Shown here: positions 15,749 through 23,478 of the stretch, in pieces
Layout of the letters: the number at the start of each line of letters is the position of its first letter
How positions within the stretch are numbered: the first letter of the stretch is position 1
DNA from: CAWAYR01 sp050250875
GTDB taxonomy: Bacteria; Acidobacteriota; Vicinamibacteria; Vicinamibacterales; UBA2999
Assembly: GCA_050250875.1 (NCBI GenBank)
Contig: JBFWNV010000001.1
Coordinates: forward strand, 1,550,001-1,614,000
Length of the DNA: 64,000 nt
Reading direction: 5' to 3'
Made by a program: the position numbers and the translations under genes
The notes under the pieces: model-generated
What the model was told of the DNA's origin: nothing
What the model saw: only the letters and a program-made list of their open reading frames with translations
Database searches by the model: none

Positions 15749-16675
15749 ATGGGTTTTCCCGGACGCGCAATGTTCGTGACGTCTCGTGCCGCGCTCGCCG
15801 CCCTCCTCGTCGCGCTCGTGCCGGTGGCCGGCGCCGCTCAGTCGCCGGCCGTCGTCGGCGAGTCACGCGGCGGCGACAGCGGGCTCGAGTACATCGGCGT
15901 CATCGAGCAGGCGGGGCCGCAGTTCGCGGCCATCGGCTACCTCACGCACGTGAAGGGCCTGCTGCCCACCCAGCTGTTCACCGGTGCGGCCAGCGAAGCC
16001 ACGGCGAAGTTCACGTTCTCCGCCACGGCGGCGATCACGAATCACGCGCAGGTCGGCAGCACGGTGTCGATCGGCGCGCCCGGCCAGCTGTCGATCTACT
16101 TCAACCCCGCCGGCGGGGCCAGCTTCGCCAGTCCGACGTCGTTCACGCAGGGCACGCTCATCGCCACCCTCAACCTGCGGTTCTTCAACGTGCTCTCGGT
16201 GATCGCGCCCGACCTCGGCATCTCCTCCGGCTCGGCGCACGGCTGGCAGGCGGCCGTGGCGTCGTTCACCCTCGACGGCCAGACCTACCACCTCGGCCGC
16301 CCTGGGATCACCCACCATCTCGACCTGTTCGGCAAGGGCGTGCGCACGCAGCCCTCGCCCCCGGTGTCCACCACGGAGTTCGCGGCGTCGTCCGTCACCT
16401 CGCGCGAGGCGCCGGCGCCGCCGATCCTGAGCCCGGCCGTGGTCAACGGCAACGTGGTGACCTTGGCCTGGCAGGCGGGAGACGGGCCCGCGCCGACGTC
16501 CTACGCGGTCGTCGCCGCCCTCGCACCGGGCGGGCCGGCCGTGGTCACGTTACCGGTGGCTGGTCTGGGGCTCGTCGTCGGGGCGCCGCCGGGTACTTAC
16601 TTCGTGCGCGTGCGCGCCAGCAACGACTTCGGCACGAGCGAGCTGTCGAACGAGGTGACGGTGGTCGTGCCGTAG
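15749..16675 (+). CDS. Secreted protein with C-terminal fibronectin type III-like domain
   Basis: The start is set by AAGGAG 7 nt before the ATG at 15749, giving 308 residues; upstream in-frame codons look non-coding. A signal peptide (ALAALLVALVPVAGAAQ) is followed by a ~190-residue beta-rich domain I do not recognise. Residues ~225-308 read as one FN3 module (APAPPILSPAVVNGNVVTLA, TSYAVVAAL, GTYFVRVRASNDFGTSELSN). It sits between the acyl operon and the acyltransferase-like gene on the same strand, 85 bp after the former and 27 bp before the latter. Its role there is unknown. Confidence 0.82.
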   Translation: MGFPGRAMFVTSRAALAALLVALVPVAGAAQSPAVVGESRGGDSGLEYIGVIEQAGPQFAAIGYLTHVKGLLPTQLFTGAASEATAKFTFSATAAITNHAQVGSTVSIGAPGQLSIYFNPAGGASFASPTSFTQGTLIATLNLRFFNVLSVIAPDLGISSGSAHGWQAAVASFTLDGQTYHLGRPGITHHLDLFGKGVRTQPSPPVSTTEFAASSVTSREAPAPPILSPAVVNGNVVTLAWQAGDGPAPTSYAVVAALAPGGPAVVTLPVAGLGLVVGAPPGTYFVRVRASNDFGTSELSNEVTVVVP

Positions 16676-16702
16676 TCCACGGGTGTGGTCCCGGAGCCGC
16701 CG

Positions 16703-17371
16703 ATGTCGAGGGGATCGGACGCCGTCGGTCGCGGGGTCGCGATCGAGCTGCTGCACTGGCTCCGTCCACTGCGCTTCGAGGAGGCCACCGACGACGCGTC
16801 GCGCCGCGAGGCGTTCCGGCTTCGCTACCGCGCCGTGGTCGGCGAAGGACTGGACTCGGCCGATCGTTTCCCGGACGGCCTCGAGCACGATGCCCACGAC
16901 GACGCCGCCGTGCAACTGGTCGGCTGGGACGGCGATCACGCCGTGGCGACCTGCCGGCTGGTGTTCGCGCAGCCCGACCGACCGTTTCCGCTCGAGTCCG
17001 CGTTCGCGCTGACCCTGCCGTCGCGGGAGCGGACCGTCGAGTGGGGTCGCGTGGCAATCGACTCGAGCCGCCGTGGCGAGGGGCATCGCCTGGTGATGGG
17101 GCTGGCGGCGCGTGGCTGGCAGGCGATGGAAGCGCGCGGCGCGGCGGTGGCGATCGGCATCACGCCCGAACGGCTCGTGGCGTTCTTCGGCACGCTCGGC
17201 TTTCCGCTCACCGTGCTCGGCCCGCCGCGCCACTACTGGGGCGAGGAGCGGGTGCCCATCCTGTGCGACGGCGCCGCGGCCGCCGAGGCGCTCGGCCGGC
17301 TCTGGGGTGGTGCGCCAGCGGCATCGTCATCGGGCGACGTGGCCGGCGACACGCGGTCGTCGCGCGGCTGA
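16703..17371 (+). CDS. GNAT-fold protein resembling autoinducer / N-acyl amino acid synthases (LuxI/FeeM-like)
   Basis: The 222-residue protein starts at the ATG after GGAG; a GTG at 16685 is possible. The order of motifs follows the acyl-ACP-using GNAT group: FRLRYRAVVGEGL, an acidic E-x-D-x-x-D-D cluster (GLEHDAHDDAAVQLV, Glu61-Asp67), VATCRLVFAQPDRPFPLE, and TVEWGRVAIDSSRRGEG. The C-terminal half adds AIGITPERLVAFFGTLGFPL. In LuxI and FeeM, equivalent residues bind the acyl-ACP and the amino substrate. Its position just downstream of a dedicated acyl-ACP pathway makes an acyl-transfer role attractive. A plain GNAT acetyltransferase, or an exosortase-linked acyltransferase, is the alternative. 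Confidence 0.72.
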   Translation: MSRGSDAVGRGVAIELLHWLRPLRFEEATDDASRREAFRLRYRAVVGEGLDSADRFPDGLEHDAHDDAAVQLVGWDGDHAVATCRLVFAQPDRPFPLESAFALTLPSRERTVEWGRVAIDSSRRGEGHRLVMGLAARGWQAMEARGAAVAIGITPERLVAFFGTLGFPLTVLGPPRHYWGEERVPILCDGAAAAEALGRLWGGAPAASSSGDVAGDTRSSRG

Positions 17372-17399
17372 CGGCGGCCGGCTCGGCTGCACGTGCCCC

Positions 17400-17414
17400 G
17401 GGGGCAACGCCCCC
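17400..17414. terminator. Hairpin between convergent genes
   Basis: GGGGGC / GCCCCC form a perfect 6-bp stem with an AAC loop, in the 56-bp gap between two convergent genes. There is no T-tract, but the position fits a bidirectional terminator. Confidence 0.5.
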
Positions 17415-17427
17415 GCGCTGCTTCCCG

Positions 17428-17862
17428 TCAACGCCGCTCGCTCGCGTAGCCCTGCTCCAGCGTCACCTGCCAGTCGGTGTGCTCCGCTTCGATCACGAAG
17501 TGGCACCACCGCGGCTCGTCGGCGACGTCCACGGTGGCCGACCCGACGCCGCGCGCGTCCACGATCGTCTGGAGCAGACGCCCCGACACGGCGCTGTGCA
17601 GCGTCACGGTCAGGCGTCCGGCGCCCGGGGAGGTCTCGCGCGTGGTCCGCCAGCGCAGGCGCATCGCCGTCATCGACACCTCGAACGACTCGGTCTGGCG
17701 GCTGAGCCCTCCCGACCACGAGCCGATCTCGCGCCACTCGATCGCCGCCGACGCCGGCGGTTGCGGAGGGCTGGCGTCCGGCCGATCGCCGCGACACGCG
17801 GCCGCCCCCGTGGCCACGACCGCGACGAACACGGTTCCGACCACCAGGAACGACTTCGGCAT
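17428..17862 (-). CDS. Small lipoprotein, unknown function
   Basis: The 144-residue protein begins MPKSFLVVGTVFVAVVATGAAACRGD. The lipobox-like GAAAC is followed by a low-complexity Pro/Ala stretch, then a compact beta-rich domain with RLRWRTTRETSPGAGRLTV and GSATVDVADEPRWCHFVI. The pattern suggests a small periplasmic binding or accessory domain; I recognise no family. It follows the PhzF-like gene by 14 bp on the same strand, so the three minus-strand genes 17428-19549 probably form one operon. Confidence 0.78.
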   Translation of the reverse strand: MPKSFLVVGTVFVAVVATGAAACRGDRPDASPPQPPASAAIEWREIGSWSGGLSRQTESFEVSMTAMRLRWRTTRETSPGAGRLTVTLHSAVSGRLLQTIVDARGVGSATVDVADEPRWCHFVIEAEHTDWQVTLEQGYASERR

Positions 17863-17876
17863 CCGTCGTGTCGCCG

Positions 17877-18782
17877 CTACGCGTGAATGGCAGGCAGGCG
17901 GAGCTGGCCCGTGCCGACGAGCCACACCGTTCCGGTCACGACGATGTCGGTCGCGGTCGTCACCGTCAGCCCGCTGTGCGCGCCCATCTCGACGCCCTGA
18001 TCGATACGAATCGCGGTCACCCCCGTGTGCTGCTTCACGTAGGCGCCGAGCGGGCCGGCCGCCGACCCGGTGGCCGGATCCTCGCCGGTGGCGGGATCTT
18101 CGCCGAAGCAGCGAGCGGCCCAGCGTCCAGGGGCGCTCTCGGCGCAGATGTAGCAGTTGAACGCCGGAACGCCGGGCCATGCTGCGTGCGTCGCGCCGAA
18201 CGCGCGCCAGTCGAACACCACGCGCGCCAGGTGCGCTGGTGCGGCCACCGGGATCACCAGCGTCGGCATGCCCGTCGAGACCCACTGCGGTGCAAGGGTG
18301 GGATGGCCGCAGTCGGGCGGGAGCCCGGCGATGGTCAGCGCCGCCGCCGGGTCCACGAACGCCCCGAACACCGCCGGATTCTGGGTGAGGGCCACCTCGC
18401 CGCGGCGTTCGTCGAGCCGGAATTCCAGGCGCTGCAGGCCCGACGCGGTCTGCTGCACGAACCAGCCCGCCCGCTGCCCGGTGGCCCAGGCGTGCGCGGC
18501 GGCGGCACCGAGCGACGGATGGCCGGCGAACGGCACCTCCTTGCCCGGCACGTAGATTCGGTGCCGGTAGGTGGCCTCAGCCACCGTCGCCGTCTGCAGG
18601 AACGACGTCTCGGCCAGGCGTGTGCGGGCGCTGAGGCGCGTCATCACCTCGTCCGACAGCCGATCGGCGCCGTGGACGACGAGATGGAAGTTCCCCTGCA
18701 TCGGGGCCTCGGCGAAGACGTCGAGCCAGGTGGCGTGGAAGTCCCGCAGTTCAGCTGTCTGCAGAGCGAGGCCCTCGGTCAC
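17877..18782 (-). CDS. PhzF-family isomerase/epimerase-like protein
   Basis: The 301-residue protein has the double hotdog-like PhzF fold signatures: LDVFAEAPMQGNFHLVV near the start, KEVPFAGHPSLGAAAAHA, and the C-terminal EDPATGSAAGPLGAYV. PhzF proteins isomerise or epimerise small carboxylate substrates. The GTG start overlaps the upstream hydrolase stop by 4 bp. The EDPATG element is duplicated in tandem (GEDPATGEDPATGSAAG) by an 18-bp repeat at 18069-18104, inserting six residues beside the active-site loop. Substrate unknown. Confidence 0.88.
   Translation of the reverse strand: MTEGLALQTAELRDFHATWLDVFAEAPMQGNFHLVVHGADRLSDEVMTRLSARTRLAETSFLQTATVAEATYRHRIYVPGKEVPFAGHPSLGAAAAHAWATGQRAGWFVQQTASGLQRLEFRLDERRGEVALTQNPAVFGAFVDPAAALTIAGLPPDCGHPTLAPQWVSTGMPTLVIPVAAPAHLARVVFDWRAFGATHAAWPGVPAFNCYICAESAPGRWAARCFGEDPATGEDPATGSAAGPLGAYVKQHTGVTAIRIDQGVEMGAHSGLTVTTATDIVVTGTVWLVGTGQLRLPAIHA
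18069..18104. repeat. Tandem 18-bp duplication inside the PhzF-like gene
   Basis: Two adjacent copies, 18069-18086 and 18087-18104, are identical at 16 of 18 bases. In the protein they encode GEDPAT twice in a row. The repeat keeps the frame. Confidence 0.85.
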
Positions 18783-19549
18783 GTCAGGCTGCCTGCCGCG
18801 GCGACGGCACCGCCCGCCGGGAGCGGGTCCCGCCCGTCTGCGCCCGATCGCATCCACTCCTCCAGGATCGTGTCGAGATCGAGGTCGGGCGCGATGAGAC
18901 AGATGTGCCCGTGCCCCTCGAGCACGCGCATCGTGGAGCGCGGCGTGAGCGACGCCATCAAGGTGGCCTGCTCCATCGACGGGACCAGGTGATCGTTGTC
19001 GGCGGCCAGATAGAGCACCGGGACCCGCAGCTCGGGCAGGCGCGAGCGGACGTCGTAGGACCGCAGCATGCGCAGCCGCGACAGATAGCCCTCGCGCGTG
19101 GTCGCCCGCATCAACGCGTGGAAGCGCCGCAGTTCCTCCGCGCCGGTGTGCGGCGAGTGCAGGCGCCAGGCGGTGAGCTGGCGCACCATGCGCATCACGC
19201 CCCACGGGGTGGCGCGCATCAGGTGGTACCCCAGCCACAGCCGTGCTTGCGGGCCGAAGTACGGAAACGAATTCAGAATCACCAGCCGCGCCACCCGATC
19301 CGGATGCGCCAGCGCATAACTGAGCGACAGTGCGCCGCCGAACGACTCTCCAACCAGGGTGACGCGCCGACCGTCCGCGATCTGCCGCACGTGCGCGTCG
19401 AGCTCCTCGACGAGCTCGCTCAACTCGACAGCGGAATCGCGGTGCCGGTGCGCCGTCACCCGCCAGTGACGCTCCAACAGGGGCACCTGCCGATAGAAGA
19501 GCAACCCGGTGCCGTCCAACCCGGGCACCAGCATCAGCGGTTCGGCCAT
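18779..19549 (-). CDS. Alpha/beta-hydrolase
   Basis: The 256-residue protein opens LMLVPGLDGTGLLFYRQVP (oxyanion region). The nucleophile elbow is GESFGG, the acid segment VLYLAADNDHLVP, and the catalytic His is in EGHGHICLIAPDL, so the triad is complete. There is no signal peptide. It resembles carboxylesterase/lipase-type or thioesterase-like hydrolases. It heads a three-gene operon with the PhzF-like and lipoprotein genes and is divergent from the membrane protein at 19574, only 24 bp away. Confidence 0.87.
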   Translation of the reverse strand: MAEPLMLVPGLDGTGLLFYRQVPLLERHWRVTAHRHRDSAVELSELVEELDAHVRQIADGRRVTLVGESFGGALSLSYALAHPDRVARLVILNSFPYFGPQARLWLGYHLMRATPWGVMRMVRQLTAWRLHSPHTGAEELRRFHALMRATTREGYLSRLRMLRSYDVRSRLPELRVPVLYLAADNDHLVPSMEQATLMASLTPRSTMRVLEGHGHICLIAPDLDLDTILEEWMRSGADGRDPLPAGGAVAAAGSLT

Positions 19550-19557
19550 GACGTCTC

Positions 19558-19567
19558 ATGGTACCCT
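19558..19567. promoter_or_regulatory. Overlapping divergent -10-like elements
   Basis: The plus strand reads TACCCT at 19562-19567, 6 nt before the GTG at 19574. The minus strand reads TACCAT at 19563-19558, 8 nt before the hydrolase ATG at 19549. Neither gene has a ribosome binding site in the 24-bp gap, so both may be leaderless. Confidence 0.45.
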
Positions 19568-19573
19568 CCACGC

Positions 19574-20290
19574 GTGACCGCTGCCCAGCTGGGTCGCGCC
19601 GGTTGGACCGTGGTCTCGGCCTTCATGTTCGAGACGGTCACGTTGGGCCTCTCCACGCTGCCGGCGTTCGTGTTCTGGACCTGGGCGCTGGAGTTCATCC
19701 CGAATACCTGGCCGATCCTCCGGCCGTCGCTCCTGGCGATGACCCTCGTGCCGGCCTACCTGGTGTTCGCGCTGGCGCTGTGCGCCTGCTCCGCCGTCGG
19801 GACCCGGCTGCTCGGCTGGCGCACCCCGCCCCCGGGGGAGTGGCGGCTGGACGAGTTCGACTGGCCGCTGCTGAACTGGTGCCGCTACATGGTGTCCACG
19901 CACGTCGTGCGCGTGCTCGTCGGCACGTTCTTCCGATCGACGCTCGTCTGGGTCTGGTACATGCGGTGGAACGGCGCGAGCATCGGCCGCGGCGTCTACG
20001 TCAACAGCCTGTCGATCTCGGACCACAACATGCTGAGCTTCGGCGACGCGACGGTGATTGGCGACGGCGTGCACCTGTCCGGCCACACCGTGGAGGGCGG
20101 GCGGCTCAAGACCGGCTACGTGCGCCTGGGCAAGGGCGTCACGGTGGGGCTCGGCAGCCTCGTGGGCATCGGCGTGGACGCCGGCGACGGCAGTCAGATC
20201 GGCGCCCTCAGCGTTGTGCCCAAGCACGCCACGCTGGAGGCGGGCCGGGTGTACGTGGGCGCGCCGGCGGAGCCATTGCCCAGGCACTGA
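19574..20290 (+). CDS. Membrane protein with left-handed beta-helix (hexapeptide) domain, like the C-terminal module of Pls-type NRPSs
   Basis: The 238-residue protein starts with GTG. Two or three hydrophobic segments occupy residues ~5-75, and a second membrane-associated part includes RVLVGTFFRSTLVWVWYM. Residues ~130-230 form hexapeptide repeats: SISDHNMLSFGDATVIGDGV, HLSGHTVEGG, KTGYVRLGKGVTVGLGSLVG. These closely resemble the last module of epsilon-poly-lysine synthetase-type enzymes and some acyltransferases. A stand-alone copy next to a polysaccharide deacetylase suggests an acyl- or glycan-modifying role at the membrane (inference). Confidence 0.8.
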   Translation: MTAAQLGRAGWTVVSAFMFETVTLGLSTLPAFVFWTWALEFIPNTWPILRPSLLAMTLVPAYLVFALALCACSAVGTRLLGWRTPPPGEWRLDEFDWPLLNWCRYMVSTHVVRVLVGTFFRSTLVWVWYMRWNGASIGRGVYVNSLSISDHNMLSFGDATVIGDGVHLSGHTVEGGRLKTGYVRLGKGVTVGLGSLVGIGVDAGDGSQIGALSVVPKHATLEAGRVYVGAPAEPLPRH

Positions 20291-20317
20291 TCGCGGCTCC
20301 GCCCGGCCGTTCCGCGC

Positions 20318-20323
20318 TATCGT
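20318..20323 (+). promoter_or_regulatory. -10-like element TATCGT close to the deacetylase start
   Basis: TATCGT is separated from the ATG at 20331 by 7 nt and there is no ribosome binding site. This is compatible with an additional leaderless promoter between the two genes. Confidence 0.35.
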
Positions 20324-20330
20324 CACTGCC

Positions 20331-21071
20331 ATGTGGCTCATCGTCGCCGGCTTCGCGGCCGTGGCCCTGGCGCACGTGGCGCCGTTTCCGTTCCTGCTGG
20401 AATACATGGGCCCCGGACGGTCGGTGTGGCAGGGGCCGCCGGCGGACGGTCCGCCGCGCGTGTTCCTCACGTTCGACGACGGTCCCAACCCCGACGCGAC
20501 GCCGGCGCTGCTCGACGTGCTGGCAGCGGAAGGCGCCACCGCCACCTTCTTCGTCATTCCTGCGCACGTCACCGCGGCGACCGCGCCGATCGTCCGACGC
20601 GCCCTCGACGAGGGCCACGGGGTGGCGATGCACGCGGGTACCGCGGCGCTCATGTTCAAGTCGCCCCCCGAGATGGCGGCGTGGGTGAACGAGCATGCCG
20701 CCAGTGTCGAAGCGCTCGTCGGCGAGCGCCCATGCCCGCTGTTCCGGCCGCATGCGGGACTTCGCGGCGGTGAGATGTACGCGGGCCTCGGCCTGTCGGG
20801 ATACCGCCTGGCCGGCTGGGGCTTCTCGCTCTGGGACTTCGACTGGTGGTGGGCGCGGCGGCCGAACCGCCTGGCGGCGCGGCTGGCGCGTCGCGTGTCC
20901 GACGGATCAATCGTGGTGATGCACGACGGCCATCACCGCAATCCGCGCGCGGATCGCCGTCGGACCATCGAGACGACGCGGCGGCTGGTCCGCGAGCTGA
21001 AGACGCGCGGCTTCACGTTCGGCACGCTGTGCGAGGTGGTGGACCCCGTCGGCTATCCTTCGCGCTCGTGA
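20331..21071 (+). CDS. Polysaccharide deacetylase (NodB-homology, CE4)
   Basis: The 246-residue protein has an N-terminal hydrophobic helix (LIVAGFAAVALAHVAPFPFL) that probably anchors it. The CE4 motifs follow: TFDDGPNPDATPALLD (catalytic Asp and metal Asp), HGVAMHAG in place of motif 2, RPHAGLRGGEM for motif 3, and VVMHDGHH at the C-terminus. The metal-binding motif 2 normally reads HS/TxxH; here it is MHAGTAA, so the second His may be missing and activity could be altered. It lies 40 bp after the hexapeptide membrane protein. Confidence 0.85.
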   Translation: MWLIVAGFAAVALAHVAPFPFLLEYMGPGRSVWQGPPADGPPRVFLTFDDGPNPDATPALLDVLAAEGATATFFVIPAHVTAATAPIVRRALDEGHGVAMHAGTAALMFKSPPEMAAWVNEHAASVEALVGERPCPLFRPHAGLRGGEMYAGLGLSGYRLAGWGFSLWDFDWWWARRPNRLAARLARRVSDGSIVVMHDGHHRNPRADRRRTIETTRRLVRELKTRGFTFGTLCEVVDPVGYPSRS

Positions 21072-21092
21072 CCCCGCACGTCCCGTGCGGGG
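21072..21092 (+). terminator. Hairpin directly after the deacetylase stop
   Basis: CCCCGCACG and CGTGCGGGG pair perfectly over 9 bp with a 3-nt loop, one base after the TGA. No T-tract follows, but strength and position suggest a transcription terminator. Confidence 0.6.
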
Positions 21093-21236
21093 ACCCGGGC
21101 CAAGGCCGAGGAACTGGTGAAGCAGGCGAAGCAGACCCGGCGCGGGGCAGCGGGCGTCGAGCTAAAGGAGTTGGCCGCCCTGACAAGCTGACCAACTCGA
21201 TGCTGAGGTAACCTTGACGGTCAACGGAGACTGAAA
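21093..21236 (+). other. Intergenic region with a short coding-like remnant
   Basis: From 21093 to 21191 one frame reads like the helical tail of a protein (RAKAEELVKQAKQTRR, GVELKELAALTS, stop) but has no start, so it may be a gene remnant. A compact dyad TTGAC-G-GTCAA is at 21214-21224, and GGAG at 21226-21229 serves the next gene. Confidence 0.3.
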
Positions 21237-22520
21237 ATGACACGTCATGCCATCGCCTGCGCCGTCGCCGGCCTTGTCCTGTCAGCCGCGGCCGTAGAAG
21301 CCCAGACCCCCCCGGCCCAGGCGCCGCCGCGGGCGGTGCGCCAGCCGTGGGAGAAGTTCACGATCGAAGGGCAGCCCGTGGACCGCCGTCCCCCGGAGCT
21401 CGACACCGATCACCCGGTCTTTCCGGGCCAGACCCGGGCGCCGTACCACAAGACGGTGGACGTCCAGGTGACGACGATTGCCAGCGGCCTCGACGTGCCG
21501 TGGGCGGTGGAGCTGCTGCCGAGCGGCCGCTTCCTCATCACCGAGAAGGCCGGCCGCCTGCGGATCCTGAACCAGGACGGATCTACGCTGCACACGATCA
21601 CGGCGAACATGCCGCCGGTGTACTTCCGCGGCCAGGCGGGCCTGCTCGACGTGGCGCTCGACAGGAACTTCGCCACCAACCACCGCATCTTCTTCGTCTA
21701 CCTGCGCAACATCGACGCCGACACCTGCGCCCACGCCGTGGACAGCGCGATCCTCGACGAGACCGCCGGCACCATCTCGAACGTCACCACCATCTTCCAG
21801 GCCGCGCCGTTCACCAACCGCGCGGTGTCGCAGTCGGGCTCGCGCATCGCCGTCGATCCGAAGGACGGCAACCTCTTCGTCGCGGTTGGCGATCGCTCCA
21901 CCGGCGATCCGCTGCCGTTGCAGGCGCAGCACCTCGACACCTACCTGGGCAAGGTGATTCACATCACGCCCGAGGGCAAGCCGGCGCCCGGCAATCCGTC
22001 GCTGGGGCTGCCGGGCACCTGGACGATGGGCCACCGGACACCGCAGGGGCTCACCTTCGCGCCCGACGGCCGGCTGTGGGAAGTGGAGCACGGCCCGCGC
22101 GGCGGCGACGAGCTGAACCTCATCGAGAAGGGCAAGAACTACGGCTGGCCGGTGATCGTGCACGGCATCAACTACCCCGGCACCAAGATCGGCGACGCGA
22201 TCGTGGAGAAGCCCGGAATGGAGCAGCCGCGCTACTACTGGGACCCGGTGATCGCGCCGTCGGCCCTGGCCTTCTACAAGGGCGACCTCTTTCCGCAGTG
22301 GAAGTCCAGCGCCCTGGTCGGCGCCCTGGCGGGCCAGGCCCTGTTCCGGCTCGAGATCGGCAAGGACGACAAGGTCGTCAACGAGGAGCCGCTGCTCATC
22401 GACCTGGGCGCGCGCATCCGCGACGTGCAGGTGTTCCCCGACGGCGCGGTCTACGTGCTCACCGAAGGCGCCAACGGCCGGCTGCTGAAGCTGACGCCCA
22501 AGGCGGCGAGCAGCCGGTAG
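21237..22520 (+). CDS. Secreted PQQ-dependent sugar dehydrogenase-like protein (Asd/YliI-type propeller)
   Basis: The 427-residue protein has a signal peptide (CAVAGLVLSAAAVEAQ) and the soluble glucose/sorbosone dehydrogenase propeller. Visible are LDVPWAVELLPSGRFLITEK, RGQAGLLDVALDRNF, MGHRTPQGLTFAPDGRLWEV and EHGPRGGDELNLIEKGKNYGWP. The last blocks carry the catalytic-His region (GHRTPQG) and the calcium/PQQ-binding segment typical of the family. It would oxidise aldose sugars in the periplasm if PQQ is available; no pqq genes are in the window. Expression is probably monocistronic. Confidence 0.92.
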   Translation: MTRHAIACAVAGLVLSAAAVEAQTPPAQAPPRAVRQPWEKFTIEGQPVDRRPPELDTDHPVFPGQTRAPYHKTVDVQVTTIASGLDVPWAVELLPSGRFLITEKAGRLRILNQDGSTLHTITANMPPVYFRGQAGLLDVALDRNFATNHRIFFVYLRNIDADTCAHAVDSAILDETAGTISNVTTIFQAAPFTNRAVSQSGSRIAVDPKDGNLFVAVGDRSTGDPLPLQAQHLDTYLGKVIHITPEGKPAPGNPSLGLPGTWTMGHRTPQGLTFAPDGRLWEVEHGPRGGDELNLIEKGKNYGWPVIVHGINYPGTKIGDAIVEKPGMEQPRYYWDPVIAPSALAFYKGDLFPQWKSSALVGALAGQALFRLEIGKDDKVVNEEPLLIDLGARIRDVQVFPDGAVYVLTEGANGRLLKLTPKAASSR

Positions 22521-22535
22521 CCACATCAGCCAGGA
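22508..22535 (+). repeat. Copy 1 of a 28-bp dispersed sequence
   Basis: The segment spans the stop codon of the sugar dehydrogenase gene and matches 30690-30717 at 25 of 28 bases on the same strand. Confidence 0.5.
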
Positions 22536-22557
22536 CCCGACACCGACTGCGCCGACG

Positions 22558-23388
22558 CTACCCGTCGGTAGAAGCGCCGAGGGCCCGCCACGACTCGCGC
22601 TCACGCTGTACGACCGCGTCCTTCTCGGCGATGCGCTGCAGACAGTCCGTGCCGAGAGGCAAGCGCAGCGGTGGCTGCGGCGCATTGGCGAGCTCGATGA
22701 GGGCACGGGCGAGCTTGGCGGGATCGCCGGGCTGGTGGTGGTTGATCTGCGGCACGAACGCGCGCACGGCGCCGGCCGTGGCGTCGTAGTCGGCGAAGTG
22801 GACGTCGGCTTCGACCAGCGACGTGGCGTGATCGAGAATGTCGCTGCGGAAGAAGCCCGGTTCGACGATGGTGACGTGGACGCCCAACGGCGCCAGTTCG
22901 AGATGCAGCGCTTCGGACACGCCCTCGACGGCGAATTTCGTCCCCGAATAGACGCCGAAGCCGGCATAGCCGCTGTAGCCGGCCACCGAGGCGATGTTCA
23001 TGAGGTGTCCGCGCCGCCGCCGGCGCATGTGCGGCAGCACGGCACGCGTCACGTTCAGCAGCCCGAACACGTTGGTCTCGAACAGGCGCTGCACGTTGTC
23101 GGGGCTGGTCTCCTCGACCGCGCCCAGGAACGACACGCCGGCGTTGTTGACCAGGACGTCGATGTGGCCGAAGCGCTCGATGCCGGCGGCGACGGCGTCA
23201 GCAGCCTGGGTGGGGTCGGTGACGTCGAGGCGGACCGGCAGCAGGCGGTCGCTGTCGCCGAGGAACGCGAGAGTCGACGGGGTTCGTGCGGCGGCGATCA
23301 GCGCGTCGCCGGTCGCAAGCACCGCCTTGGCGATCTCCGCGCCGATGCCTCGCGATGCGCCCGTCACCAGCCAGACTCGTCTTCCCAT
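22558..23388 (-). CDS. Short-chain dehydrogenase/reductase
   Basis: The 276-residue classical SDR has TGASRGIG (residues 9-16), VNNAG, and catalytic YSGTK within GFGVYSGTKFAVEGVSEALH. A long C-terminal substrate lid follows (residues ~185-275). It resembles the oxidoreductase group often annotated near retinol-dehydrogenase-like SDRs; the substrate cannot be inferred. It is convergent with the sugar dehydrogenase (37-bp gap, no hairpin seen). Confidence 0.88.
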   Translation of the reverse strand: MGRRVWLVTGASRGIGAEIAKAVLATGDALIAAARTPSTLAFLGDSDRLLPVRLDVTDPTQAADAVAAGIERFGHIDVLVNNAGVSFLGAVEETSPDNVQRLFETNVFGLLNVTRAVLPHMRRRRRGHLMNIASVAGYSGYAGFGVYSGTKFAVEGVSEALHLELAPLGVHVTIVEPGFFRSDILDHATSLVEADVHFADYDATAGAVRAFVPQINHHQPGDPAKLARALIELANAPQPPLRLPLGTDCLQRIAEKDAVVQRERESWRALGASTDG

Positions 23389-23478
23389 CTGCGCTCCCTT
23401 GCTTCGGAGTGGTGAGAATCGAAACCTCCGACGCCGCTGTCATGAGCGCCACCGGATGGATTGTCCCGCAGAACGTGC

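Noticed and set aside
21214..21224. TTGAC-G-GTCAA dyad before the sugar dehydrogenase as a second copy of the 3391 operator
   Set aside because: The half-sites agree but the spacer is 1 bp instead of 5 bp, so the same protein is unlikely to bind both. Listed only as part of the intergenic region.
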